Assembly (NCBI GenBank): GCA_937916845.1
Contig: CALFSK010000050.1
Span: 1 to 64,000 of the forward strand
Reading direction: 5' to 3'
Origin: an uncultured Lactobacillus sp.
Lineage (GTDB): Bacteria > Bacillota > Bacilli > Lactobacillales > Lactobacillaceae
Length of the DNA stretch: 64,000 nt
Positions 46,322-55,054 of the stretch are shown piece after piece; the stretch's first letter is position 1, and each line of letters opens with the position of its first letter. The notes below the pieces were generated by a model, which did not search any database, was not told where the DNA came from, and worked only from the letters and a program-made list of their open reading frames with translations. The position numbers and the translations under genes were made by a program.

Positions 46322-47541
46322 TTTTGACCCAATTACCGGCAGAGTTTCAAGCAGCTAAGCCGGTTCTTGATACGATCGAGGCCGCGGGCTACGAAGCGTA
46401 TTTTGTTGGGGGCTGTGTCCGGGATACGATTCTGGGCAAACCTTTACACGATGTTGATATTGCGACGAGTGCGTTTCCGGCCGAAGTAAAGGGCTTGTTT
46501 AAACGCACGGTCGATACTGGGATCGAACACGGAACGGTCATGATTTTGGATCACGGGAACGGCTATGAAACGACCACGTTTCGGACTGAATCCGGGTACC
46601 AAGACTTTCGGCGTCCCGATACCGTGACCTTTGTGCGGTCGTTAAAAGAAGATCTCAAACGACGTGACTTTACCATTAATGCGTTAGCGATGAAACCTAC
46701 TGGTGAGGTCATCGACTTGTTTGACGGTCTCGCCGACTTGAAGGCGGGCGTCTTGCGAGCAGTTGGCGTGGCGGAGGATCGGTTCCATGAAGACGCGCTG
46801 CGCATGATGCGGGCGGTTCGGTTTGCTAGTCAGCTAGATTTTGATATTGAACCGGCGACGCTTCAAGCAATCACGGACAACGCCGCCTTACTGAGCAAGA
46901 TTGCCGTTGAGCGGACGCGGGTCGAATGGGAGAAGTTACTGACTGGTCAAAAGCCGGTGCGGGGATTACAGGCGCTACTTGCAACGGGACTCTATCGCTA
47001 CATGCCATTAATGGCTGACCAAAAATCAGCGTTAGAGCAGCTAGTGGCGTTACCAGCCTGGCAATTGCCGACGGTTGAAAGTGTTTGGACGTTGTTAGCC
47101 TGGTTGCGGCAAGCGCCCCAATCGGCAAACGTCCGGCGGTTATTAAAAGCTTGGAAGACGAGTAATGAGTTGATTGACCACGTGACGGCCGCTGTAAGCG
47201 CGCTGAGTGCGTTGAAGCGCAATGGTCAGCTCACTAGTCGTGAAAACTTCGACGTTGGCTTAGCGGCGCTAATAACTGCCAATCAGGTCGCAACGATGCT
47301 GGGCTTTGGTCAGTCGCAGTCACAATTAGATGCGGCGTACGCAGCGTTGCCGATCCACAACAAGCACGAACTGGCGATTAATGGTGGCGACTTATTGAAG
47401 CTGCAATTGGTCACGCCGGGGCCAGAAATGGGTCGGGTTTTGGCTGCTTGTTTGGACGCAGTAATCACTGGAAAAGTTAAAAATGAATCGACGTTATTGG
47501 TTGATTTTGCGCGGATGGTAGCGGATTCAAAAAACAATTGA
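46318..47541 (+). CDS. cca: CCA tRNA nucleotidyltransferase
   Basis: 407 residues of class II CCA-adding enzymes, which add or repair the 3' CCA end of tRNAs. Motifs: [20 protein letters not shown] with the metal-binding aspartates (about 25-45), [11 protein letters not shown] near 115, and the motif D/ERxxxE region [14 protein letters not shown] near 190. The C-terminal helical domain is of normal size. The 4-bp overlap with dapB means shared expression, as in Bacillus and lactobacilli. Confidence 0.95.
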   Translation: MILTQLPAEFQAAKPVLDTIEAAGYEAYFVGGCVRDTILGKPLHDVDIATSAFPAEVKGLFKRTVDTGIEHGTVMILDHGNGYETTTFRTESGYQDFRRPDTVTFVRSLKEDLKRRDFTINALAMKPTGEVIDLFDGLADLKAGVLRAVGVAEDRFHEDALRMMRAVRFASQLDFDIEPATLQAITDNAALLSKIAVERTRVEWEKLLTGQKPVRGLQALLATGLYRYMPLMADQKSALEQLVALPAWQLPTVESVWTLLAWLRQAPQSANVRRLLKAWKTSNELIDHVTAAVSALSALKRNGQLTSRENFDVGLAALITANQVATMLGFGQSQSQLDAAYAALPIHNKHELAINGGDLLKLQLVTPGPEMGRVLAACLDAVITGKVKNESTLLVDFARMVADSKNN

Positions 47542-47597
47542 TATTTTCTATTAATCTGGTACGATTAAAGTGAAACTAATTCAATGAGGTGATTGAA

Positions 47598-48065
47598 ATG
47601 AAACAGGCATTAGAAGCACTGAAATTTTATTTCCGCAATGGTGACACTTGGGAAGTTCATCACCAAGACATCTCCGATTTGTGGATCGGTCGGGTCACAA
47701 CTAGTTATGGGCGAATCAAGGGTGGCGAAATGACGATCATTCATCCTTGCAAGTCCTTAAAGGCTGAATTTACACCGGATGCAGATGCAGTGGATCCTAA
47801 TACGACGCAACTTTCATCCGTAACGAGTGGGATGTTTGAACGGGTCACTCACTATCAAGACATTGAAAAAATTGATATTTTATTTGGCGATGAACGGCCA
47901 ACTGAACAAATCTACCTGCCATTTAAGCCAAAGGATATTGACGGTATCGATAACGTTTATCAAACCAGTTCGATTTCTAACGACGGCAAGTTACACTTAG
48001 TCGTTGATTCTGACCGGACGGTTGTTGACATTTACGGTGGTCAATATACGGAACCAAACCAATAA
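47598..48065 (+). CDS. Protein of unknown function
   Basis: 155 residues, mixed alpha/beta and acidic; no signal peptide, membrane segment or known motif. It has one Cys (in IHPCKSL). Strand-rich segments such as HLVVDSDRTVVDIYG suggest a beta domain. ATG 47598 has GAGG 8 bp upstream; the in-frame GTG at 47589 lies within that site. It stands between cca and an ABC-F gene and has its own terminator; the context gives no clue. I do not recognise it. Confidence 0.65.
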   Translation: MKQALEALKFYFRNGDTWEVHHQDISDLWIGRVTTSYGRIKGGEMTIIHPCKSLKAEFTPDADAVDPNTTQLSSVTSGMFERVTHYQDIEKIDILFGDERPTEQIYLPFKPKDIDGIDNVYQTSSISNDGKLHLVVDSDRTVVDIYGGQYTEPNQ

Positions 48066-48095
48066 AATTTAACTGAGTTTGTCAGCAAACTTATC

Positions 48096-48138
48096 AATGA
48101 TGTTTCAGAAATCAGCTAATTTCTGAAACATCATTTTT
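48096..48138. terminator. Terminator after the unknown protein gene
   Basis: AATGATGTTTCAGAAAT pairs with TTTCTGAAACATCATT around CAGCTAA and runs into TTTTT. Confidence 0.85.
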
Positions 48139-48246
48139 TATGCTTGTGATTAAACATCTGACCGTTAGCTGAGCATTGGCGGTTGAGTTTTTGCGCATTT
48201 CTAGCTAAGATAGAATTTAATGATTAAAAAGGGTGGATCGTAGAAT

Positions 48247-50148
48247 ATGCAAACTTTAAGAGCAGAACATCTGACCCGAACTTATGGTGAGAAGACGTTA
48301 TTTCAAGATATTTCGTTTATCGTGAATGAACATGACCGGATCGGTGTTATTGGTGTGAATGGATCTGGCAAGACGAACTTACTGGACGTTTTGGCTGGCG
48401 TCACGGCGCCAGAAGCAGGCGAATTAGTCAAACCTAAAAATTATACAATCGGCTATTTAAAACAAAAGCCGGAGTTGAATCAAGATTTAACGGTGATCGA
48501 CGCCGTATTAGCCGGGAGTCAAAAGATTTTCCGAACGATTCGGCACTACGAACAGACGTTGGCCGCGTACGCGAAGGCACCGGAAGACCTGGCGACCCAG
48601 CAAGCTTACGTTGACGCTGAAGACCGGATGAACCAAGAAGATGCGTGGACGGCTGAAAGCGACGTTAAAACGATTTTAACGCAGTTACACATCACGGATC
48701 TAACGCAGGTCGTCAAACAAATGTCCGGGGGGCAACAAAAGCGGGTTGGGCTCGCGCAAGTCCTGATTCAAGCGCCCGATTTGTTATTATTGGATGAACC
48801 GACCAACCATTTGGACTTTGATTCAATTGAGTGGCTAGAGTCATATTTGTCGTCCTATAAGGGTGCGTTAATCGTCGTGACCCATGACCGTTACTTCTTA
48901 GACCAAGTGGCGAACCAAATGTTTGAATTGTCGTTTGGTGAATTGTACAAGTACACGGGGAACTATCAAGACTTCGTGCAAGCTAAGGCTGAACGGGTGT
49001 CACGTGACGTGACCGCTGAACATAAACAACAACAGCTCTATAAAAAGGAACTCGCATGGATGCGTGCGGGGGCACCGGCCCGGAGCACGAAGCAGCAGGG
49101 GCGGATCAACCGTTTTAACGATTTAAAAGATAATTTGAATACGTTACAAGTTGACGGCAACGTTGATATTTCATTAGGTCAACAGCGTTTAGGTAAAAAG
49201 GTCATTGAATTAAAGGACGCTAGCTTAGCGTTTGACGGTCAATCGATTCTGAATGACTTTTCAATGTTGATTCAAGCAAACGACCGCATTGGAATCACGG
49301 GGATCAACGGGGCTGGTAAGTCCAGCCTGTTGAACGTGATTGCGGGTCGGCTGCCTTTAGACTCGGGAACGGTGACCATTGGTGAGACCGTCAAGATGGC
49401 CTACTATACCCAACAAACGGAACCGATTCCGGGCGATAAGCGGATCATCAATTACTTGCAAGACGTCGGTGAAACGGTACTCAACAAGCAGGGTGAACAC
49501 GTTTCTGTGACCGAACTACTTGAAGAATTTCTCTTTCCACGTTCAATGCATGGGACTTTGATCCGTAAGTTGTCGGGTGGTGAGCAACGCCGGCTTTACT
49601 TACTAAAGCTCTTGATGCAACAGCCCAACGTCTTACTGTTAGACGAACCGACGAATGACTTAGACATTGGGACGTTGACGGTGCTGGAAAATTACCTGAG
49701 TGACTTTGCGGGGACCGTCATTACCGTTTCTCATGACCGGTACTTCTTGGATAAGGTTGGGACTAAACTGCTGATCTTTGATGGCCACGGTCAGATTGAA
49801 CGCTATGCTGGGCGCTTCTCTAGTTACTTAAAGGAGCAAAAGCAGGCGGAAAATCAGGTTGCAACTGCGACTAAAACGAAGTCAGCGGTCAAGACCGATG
49901 AAGCGGCTGATGCTAAGCCTAAGGAAAAAGTTAAATTGACTTACGCCGAACAATTGGAGTACGAAAAAATTGAAGGTGTGATTGAAAAGCTGGATGGTCA
50001 TAAGTCCGAAATTGAACAAGCGATGGCGGACAATGCGAGTGATTATGGTAAGTTAGCTGATTTACAAAAAGAATTGACTAAAACTGAGCAGGAAATTGAT
50101 ACCAAGATGGACCGCTGGGATTATCTCAGCCAGTTCGCCGAAGCCTGA
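48247..50148 (+). CDS. ABC-F family ATPase (YfmR/Uup-like)
   Basis: 633 residues with two ABC domains and no membrane part. Domain 1: Walker A GVNGSGKT (about 37), signature SGGQQKR, Walker B LLLLDEPTNHLD. Domain 2: Walker A GINGAGKSS (about 355), signature SGGEQRR, Walker B LLLDEPTNDLD. A linker (P-site interaction motif) joins them, and a C-terminal coiled coil of about 80 residues ends the protein, as in Uup/YfmR. ABC-F proteins act on the ribosome, resolving stalled translation or protecting it from antibiotics; the housekeeping subgroup is the likelier. The start has GGGTGG upstream. Confidence 0.92.
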   Translation: MQTLRAEHLTRTYGEKTLFQDISFIVNEHDRIGVIGVNGSGKTNLLDVLAGVTAPEAGELVKPKNYTIGYLKQKPELNQDLTVIDAVLAGSQKIFRTIRHYEQTLAAYAKAPEDLATQQAYVDAEDRMNQEDAWTAESDVKTILTQLHITDLTQVVKQMSGGQQKRVGLAQVLIQAPDLLLLDEPTNHLDFDSIEWLESYLSSYKGALIVVTHDRYFLDQVANQMFELSFGELYKYTGNYQDFVQAKAERVSRDVTAEHKQQQLYKKELAWMRAGAPARSTKQQGRINRFNDLKDNLNTLQVDGNVDISLGQQRLGKKVIELKDASLAFDGQSILNDFSMLIQANDRIGITGINGAGKSSLLNVIAGRLPLDSGTVTIGETVKMAYYTQQTEPIPGDKRIINYLQDVGETVLNKQGEHVSVTELLEEFLFPRSMHGTLIRKLSGGEQRRLYLLKLLMQQPNVLLLDEPTNDLDIGTLTVLENYLSDFAGTVITVSHDRYFLDKVGTKLLIFDGHGQIERYAGRFSSYLKEQKQAENQVATATKTKSAVKTDEAADAKPKEKVKLTYAEQLEYEKIEGVIEKLDGHKSEIEQAMADNASDYGKLADLQKELTKTEQEIDTKMDRWDYLSQFAEA

Positions 50149-50162
50149 AGGGAGTCGTATGA

Positions 50163-51113
50163 ATGTTAGAAGATAGCTATTTACAACTAGCCCAAACAAT
50201 TTTAGACCACGGTACCTACAAGGATGACCGTACCGGGACTGGGACTTACAGTATTTTTGGTTACCAAATGCGGTTTGACTTATCGAAAGGGTTCCCGTTA
50301 CTGACGACGAAGAAAGTGCCATTTGGTTTGATCAAAAGCGAGTTATTATGGTTCTTGCATGGCGATACTAATATTCAGTACTTATTGCAGCATCATAATC
50401 ATATTTGGGATGAATGGGCCTTTAAAAACTGGGTCAGTTCACCAGCATACAGTGGTCCAGATATGACGGATTTTGAGCACCGCCGGTTAGATGATGCGGA
50501 CTTTGCCCCCGTTTATAAAGCTACGATGCAAGAATTTGATGATCGTATTTTAAATGACGATGATTTTGCGGCTAAGTTTGGCAACTTAGGCGACGTCTAC
50601 GGGGCGCAGTGGCGTCATTGGCAAACCCGGAACGGCGAAACGATTGATCAGATTGCTAACGTCATCGATATGATCAAAAAGACGCCGGACTCACGGCGGT
50701 TGATCGTCTCCGCTTGGAATCCGGAAGACGTGCCGAGCATGGCGTTACCGCCGTGCCACACGCTGTTCCAATTTTATGTTGCTGACGGCAAACTCTCCTG
50801 TCAGTTGTACCAACGTTCGGGGGATGTCTTCTTGGGCGTACCGTTTAACATTGCCAGCTACGCGTTGTTGACGAACTTAATTGCAAAGGAATGTGGCCTA
50901 CAAGTTGGGACGTTCGTGCATACGCTGGGGGATGCCCACATTTACACGAACCACGTCTCTCAGATCAAGGAACAGTTGCAACGACAGCCAAAACCGGCGC
51001 CCCAATTAGTGCTTAGTGGCGCGCATGACAGTATCTTTGACTATCAGATGAGTGATATTAAGTTAACGGGGTATGATCCGGCGCCCGCAATTAAGGCGCC
51101 AGTCGCAATTTAG
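50163..51113 (+). CDS. thyA: Thymidylate synthase
   Basis: 316 residues. Methylates dUMP to dTMP with methylene-THF. The catalytic Cys lies in [13 protein letters not shown] near 198, the dUMP-binding stretch [17 protein letters not shown] near 220, and the N-terminal phosphate-binding Arg in [16 protein letters not shown]. It is about 50 residues longer than Escherichia coli ThyA because of an insert in the small domain near 90-140, as in the well-studied Lacticaseibacillus casei enzyme. It is followed by dfrA, which recycles the dihydrofolate it makes. Confidence 0.97.
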   Translation: MLEDSYLQLAQTILDHGTYKDDRTGTGTYSIFGYQMRFDLSKGFPLLTTKKVPFGLIKSELLWFLHGDTNIQYLLQHHNHIWDEWAFKNWVSSPAYSGPDMTDFEHRRLDDADFAPVYKATMQEFDDRILNDDDFAAKFGNLGDVYGAQWRHWQTRNGETIDQIANVIDMIKKTPDSRRLIVSAWNPEDVPSMALPPCHTLFQFYVADGKLSCQLYQRSGDVFLGVPFNIASYALLTNLIAKECGLQVGTFVHTLGDAHIYTNHVSQIKEQLQRQPKPAPQLVLSGAHDSIFDYQMSDIKLTGYDPAPAIKAPVAI

Positions 51114-51196
51114 GGTAACTGGTTAACTAAATCATTTAGAGCGGATAATCGCAAACGGCAACTGGTTTTAACGGTTGCTTAACGAGGAGGAACACA

Positions 51197-51685
51197 ATGA
51201 TTGCACTAATCTGGGCTGAGGACCAAAATGGGTTAATCGGAGCGGACGGTCAGTTGCCGTGGCATTTGCCAGCGGATATGCACCACTTCAAGACGTTAAC
51301 GACGGGTCACGACGTGGTTATGGGTCGTAAAACCTTTGCTGGGTTTAAGCGGCCACTACCTAACCGGACAAACTGGGTGTTGTCGCGCCAAACGCTAGCT
51401 TTACCGACGGGCGTCCACCAACTAGCTAGCTTAGAAGAGCTACAAGCATTGGATGCTCAGCATCCCCAAGCGTTACTCTTTGTGATTGGTGGGGCCAATG
51501 TTTTTGAAGCCGTCTTGCCAATTGCACAGCGCTTATACCGCACGCAAATTGCGCACGCTTTTACCGGTGATACGTGGATGCCAGCGGTCGATTATCAGCA
51601 GTGGCGCTTAGATGAGCACGTTGATGGCGCCATTGATGAAAAAAATCGGTATCCGTTCAGTTTTGACAACTTTAGCCGGCGTTAA
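51197..51685 (+). CDS. dfrA: Dihydrofolate reductase
   Basis: 162 residues of the type I DHFR family. N-terminal motif LIWAEDQNGLIGADGQLPWH with the loop and the catalytic acid region, VMGRKTFAGF for NADPH, and FVIGGANVFEAVLP near 94-107. Reduces dihydrofolate to tetrahydrofolate; the trimethoprim target. The symbol folA is also used. The pair thyA-dfrA is conserved. AGGAGG lies before ATG 51197. Confidence 0.95.
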   Translation: MIALIWAEDQNGLIGADGQLPWHLPADMHHFKTLTTGHDVVMGRKTFAGFKRPLPNRTNWVLSRQTLALPTGVHQLASLEELQALDAQHPQALLFVIGGANVFEAVLPIAQRLYRTQIAHAFTGDTWMPAVDYQQWRLDEHVDGAIDEKNRYPFSFDNFSRR

Positions 51686-51790
51686 TTCGGTTCGAACAGT
51701 GAAACTAATAGCTATTTCTGCTATACTAAAAGCATTAATTTATTGAAACGGTTGGAGAACCTTTACAACCATAAGAAAGCGTGGCAAAGT

Positions 51791-52642
51791 ATGACGAAAA
51801 TCAAGATTGTGACCGATTCTTCGGCAAATTTAACGGACGAAGAGGTTCAAAAGTACGATATTACCGTGATTCCGTTAACCGTCATGATCGATGGCACTAT
51901 TTACGTGGAAGACGAAACGATCACGCGTGAAGAATTCATTAGCAAGATGGCAACTGCTAAATCGTTGCCAAAGACGAGTCAACCAGCGTTAGGAACGTTT
52001 ATTGAAACTTTCGATAAGTTGGGTGCGGATGGCAGTAGTGTCGTTTGCATCAACATGCTCGAAGCAATTTCGGGAACGGTTCACACGGCTGAACAAGCAG
52101 CGTCAATTTCAAAAACTGACGTCACGGTGATTGATGCTAAAACAACGGACCGGGCAATGTCATTTCAAGTTGTGACGGCCGCAAAACTTGCACAGGCCGG
52201 AGCGGATAAACAAGCTGTTATCGACGCCGTGCATACGACTCAGGAACACACCAAGTTGTTCATGGGCGTGATGACTTTAAATAACTTAGTAGCCGGTGGA
52301 CGGATCAGTCGTTTGACCGGTGCCATCAGTACCTTATTGAACGTCAAGATTGCCCTTGAAGTCGACAACGGGGACTTAGACGTGAAGATGAAGGGCCGGG
52401 GCGTTAAAGCTATCAATAAATTCTTTGACAAAGTGCTCGACGACATTATCGCCACGCCTAACGTGGTCGAAGTCGCGATTTCGCACGTGGGGGCGACTGA
52501 ACGGGTTGAAGAATACAAAGCCCGCTTGCAGGCTGCGTTACCAAGCCTCAAAGTCAGTGTCCAACCGACGGTGCCAATCATTGCAACGCATGGTGGCCCC
52601 GGGGCCTTTGCCGTGGAATACCACACGCAAACACCAGCTTAA
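51791..52642 (+). CDS. DegV family fatty-acid-binding protein
   Basis: About 283 residues. The N-terminal MTKIKIVTDSSANLTDEEV is the DegV hallmark, with lipid-phosphate-contacting Ser in TDSSAN, and a second in RISRLTGAI near 195. Family members bind fatty acids (FakB) and present them to a fatty acid kinase (FakA) for phospholipid synthesis; this specific role here is inferred. ATG 51791 fits the family start; the frame is open to a TTG at 51743, but neither has a strong ribosome site. Confidence 0.9.
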   Translation: MTKIKIVTDSSANLTDEEVQKYDITVIPLTVMIDGTIYVEDETITREEFISKMATAKSLPKTSQPALGTFIETFDKLGADGSSVVCINMLEAISGTVHTAEQAASISKTDVTVIDAKTTDRAMSFQVVTAAKLAQAGADKQAVIDAVHTTQEHTKLFMGVMTLNNLVAGGRISRLTGAISTLLNVKIALEVDNGDLDVKMKGRGVKAINKFFDKVLDDIIATPNVVEVAISHVGATERVEEYKARLQAALPSLKVSVQPTVPIIATHGGPGAFAVEYHTQTPA

Positions 52643-52650
52643 AAAAACAA

Positions 52651-52680
52651 GGGGGGACGCCAAGTAGCGCCCCTTTTTCT
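52651..52680 (+). terminator. Terminator after the DegV gene
   Basis: GGGG.CGC pairs with GCGCCCC over CAAGTA with one bulged A, followed by TTTTTCTT. Confidence 0.8.
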
Positions 52681-52715
52681 TATCAGTTAAAATGGGTTTA
52701 CTTATAAGCTATTCC

Positions 52716-52888
52716 GGTTGGCACTGACGACATGCGGCCGTGGGACCGGGCCTAGCCTGAGGAGCGGTCTAGTCCCTCGCCCGGAACGATTGCAAAAGAC
52801 ACAATTGTCCCGGACCGTCCGTGGCGTAACAGCGGCAAAGAACGCCGCTCCAACGCCACCTTCACGGCCGATATCATCAGTGCCAACC
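52716..52888. repeat. Structured inverted-repeat element A
   Basis: A 173-bp multi-branched palindromic element. Outer stem: GGTTGGCACTGA (52716-52727) with TCAGTGCCAACC (52877-52888), perfect 12 bp. Next, CGGCCGTG (52735-52742) with CACGGCCG (52863-52870), perfect. Inside it are a hairpin CCGGGC (52746)/GCCCGG (52779) and a two-step hairpin GTGGCGT (52821)/ACGCCAC (52853) with AGCGGC/GCCGCT. Base composition is GC-rich relative to surroundings. Short ORFs on both strands look like by-products of the symmetry. It could encode a structured RNA or be a non-autonomous mobile repeat; it has no recognisable transposase ends. Confidence 0.55.
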
Positions 52889-52940
52889 TCCGAGGATTCA
52901 ACGGAAAATAACAATAAATAGTAAAGCCGTTTTGAGCGAA

Positions 52941-53099
52941 GTCGGACAGTCTTGGTGTGCTGTGTCGACAAGATTAGCAGATGGGTCTTATGCTAATCTT
53001 GTGGGGCGATTCAAAGACGTGGTTTATCGGCTTTGAATCGAGGTTCCAGACCGCACTGTGGCTGGAAGTGTCCCCCATAGCACACCAAGGCTGTCCGAC
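52941..53099. repeat. Structured inverted-repeat element B (cloverleaf-like)
   Basis: A 159-bp element closed by a 24-bp stem (52941-52964 with 53076-53099, all paired if two G-U pairs are allowed), enclosing three separate hairpins: ACAAGATTAGCA (52968) with TGCTAATCTTGT (52991); CGATTCAAAG (53007) with CTTTGAATCG (53031), perfect; TTCCAG (53044) with CTGGAA (53062). The hairpins carry mainly paired bases, and the layout is a four-way junction. It lies 53 bp after element A. No T-tract terminator and no coding potential. Confidence 0.6.
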
Positions 53100-53186
53100 G
53101 AAGCAAAAAAGTTAGCCTTACTTTGATTTGCAGTCTGTAGTCATGTAATATAAATCTGAAAATTTCAATTGAGAGGGGTTTTGCCA

Positions 53187-54128
53187 ATGTCAAAAATTTG
53201 GGAAACCGTAAAAGTCGTCCTAATCGTTGCGGTGTTGGCTGGAGCCGTCTTTTTCGGGGTCAACTATTTAATGCACCCCCAGTCTACGGCCAAGTCGCCA
53301 ACCAATAAGACGAGTAAAACGGCCAGTCAAGCAACACCACACAAGCGCTCGATTCAACTCGTTGCGGTCGGTGATTCATTGACCGAAGGGGTCGGTGATG
53401 AAGCGGAAGGCGGCTACGTGGGTCAGATCAAACAGACCTTAACCAGTAAGCAGCACTTGAAAGTGGCCACGACCAATGCCGGTAAGTCTGGCGACCGTAG
53501 TGATCAGATTTTAGCGCGCATCAACAAGTCTAAAACGTTACAACAAAAAATTGCTAAGGCCGACGTGATTACGGTCACAGTTGGTGGCAACGACTTGTTA
53601 CAGACGCTTGAAGGCTCGATTACGTCTAACAATACATCGAAAAACAATGCGACCGTGGCGAAAGCCCAAACGGTCTACGCGAAGAAACTGACGACGTTGT
53701 TTAATAAACTGCAAAGTTTGAATAAATCCGCGCCACTGTTTGTCTTTAGCATCTATAATCCAGTTTATGTGAACTTTCCGAATGTCACCTCGATTGATCA
53801 ATATGTCAGTCAGTGGAACGACCAGACTAAGACGACGGTCAGCCAGTACAACCACGCCTATTTCATGGATATCAATACGACCATGTCACACGGGCAGTAC
53901 AAGACTGCCGCAGAGATTAGTAAGCTTAAAAAGGCGGCTTCGGATACGACGTTAACGAGTTTAACTAGTACCTCGGCTATTACGAACGCCTTATCAGCCG
54001 AAAGTAAGACGAACAATTTGATTTCTAAGAGTGATAATTTCCACCCTAACAAAAAGGGTTACCGAATCTTTACAAATAAGCTTTATCAAACTATGCTGGC
54101 ACACAATAGCTGGTTATTAAAGAAATAA
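53187..54128 (+). CDS. SGNH/GDSL lipase-esterase, membrane-anchored (YpmR-like)
   Basis: About 313 residues. N-terminal membrane or signal segment (about 6-26), then a Thr/Ser/Lys linker, then an SGNH hydrolase: block I VAVGDSLTEGVGDE (nucleophile Ser) near 58, block II Gly in NAGKSGDRSD, block III TVGGNDLL (Asn), block V DNFHPNKKGY (Asp, His). It is likely an extracytoplasmic esterase acting on lipids or the wall. ATG 53187 is preceded by GAGAGGGG; the TTG at 53169 precedes that site. The YpmS-like gene follows 15 bp later, as in Bacillus (ypmR-ypmS). Confidence 0.9.
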   Translation: MSKIWETVKVVLIVAVLAGAVFFGVNYLMHPQSTAKSPTNKTSKTASQATPHKRSIQLVAVGDSLTEGVGDEAEGGYVGQIKQTLTSKQHLKVATTNAGKSGDRSDQILARINKSKTLQQKIAKADVITVTVGGNDLLQTLEGSITSNNTSKNNATVAKAQTVYAKKLTTLFNKLQSLNKSAPLFVFSIYNPVYVNFPNVTSIDQYVSQWNDQTKTTVSQYNHAYFMDINTTMSHGQYKTAAEISKLKKAASDTTLTSLTSTSAITNALSAESKTNNLISKSDNFHPNKKGYRIFTNKLYQTMLAHNSWLLKK

Positions 54129-54143
54129 GGAGGTTATGTCATC

Positions 54144-54794
54144 ATGCGGGAAGCACAACGTAGTAAAGCAAACGCGACCCCCCGGGTTAAAACGCCGAAA
54201 CCAAAGGGACCGTTTAACCCTTGGAAATGGGTCGCAATCATTTTAATTGCGTTAGTCGTTGGAACGGGCGCTTACATGGGCACCCAGATGTTACGCTCGT
54301 CCGACGAAGCAACGACCCTTACTAAGACGAGTCGTTCCGACGCAGCTAGTGTGCCGATTGAAATGAACCGGCAACAGCTAAACGCCTTAGCGAGTTACTA
54401 CTTAGCAGACCTCCAAAAGGGTCAGGACATGAAGTATCGTTTCGTCGTTCGTGAAGACGCAGCCTACTTACTTGGGATTACCAAGGTTCTAGGGCAAAAC
54501 GTGTCGTTCGTTATCACGATGCAACCAAGCGTCATTGACGATGGGAACATTTCGCTGAAGGCGACAAAATTATCCGTGGGAACAATGTCGATCCCAATTA
54601 GTTTTGTAATCAATTACATTAATAACAATTACAAAATTCCAAGTTGGGTCAAGCTGAGTGCGAAGACCAAGACCATTAATTTATATTTGAACAAGCTAGT
54701 CGGTAAGCACGATGTTCGCTACAGCGTCGATCAAGTCGACTTGAAGAATAACCAGTTCAAATTTGAAATGCACATTCCAAGTAGCAGTAATTAG
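54144..54794 (+). CDS. YpmS family membrane-anchored protein
   Basis: 216 residues with an N-terminal charged segment and one membrane segment (about 29-50), then a beta-rich extracytoplasmic domain of the YpmS family (DUF2140), seen in [18 protein letters not shown] and the closing KFEMHIPS. Function unknown; coupling to an SGNH hydrolase is conserved in Bacillales and lactobacilli and hints at envelope lipid work. AAGGAGG lies upstream of ATG 54144. Confidence 0.85.
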   Translation: MREAQRSKANATPRVKTPKPKGPFNPWKWVAIILIALVVGTGAYMGTQMLRSSDEATTLTKTSRSDAASVPIEMNRQQLNALASYYLADLQKGQDMKYRFVVREDAAYLLGITKVLGQNVSFVITMQPSVIDDGNISLKATKLSVGTMSIPISFVINYINNNYKIPSWVKLSAKTKTINLYLNKLVGKHDVRYSVDQVDLKNNQFKFEMHIPSSSN

Positions 54795-54802
54795 GGGGCA
54801 CC

Positions 54803-55024
54803 ATGCATAAAACGTTTTATCAATATTTAATGACGCAACGCAATCCAGACAGCACCGCATCGGTAGCTGAATTTGCCAACAACGCGTTTTTCGATCAGTC
54901 GTTTCCGAAGCAAAGCCAGGATTTTCACGAAGTTTCGCAGTACCTGGAACTCAATGCGGGCTACTTGCCAACGATGACGATTTTTGACGAAGCGTGGCAG
55001 GCCTATTTAGCTAGCGAAGCCTAA
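54803..55024 (+). CDS. YozE family SAM-like protein
   Basis: 73 residues of the YozE SAM-like fold (DUF1250-type): [20 protein letters not shown], then [21 protein letters not shown]. Small helical bundle; no function is established. It starts 8 bp after the YpmS-like gene and 30 bp before the protease, so it is within the same operon. AGGGGG upstream. Confidence 0.85.
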   Translation: MHKTFYQYLMTQRNPDSTASVAEFANNAFFDQSFPKQSQDFHEVSQYLELNAGYLPTMTIFDEAWQAYLASEA

Positions 55025-55054
55025 GCTTAATTCGTAGGAAAGAGGAAGTTCGGT

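Noticed and set aside
52718-52971. Overlapping short ORFs on both strands in the gap after degV
   Set aside because: They lie within palindromic element A and its edge, and their open frames follow from the symmetry and GC content; no ribosome sites or family resemblance.
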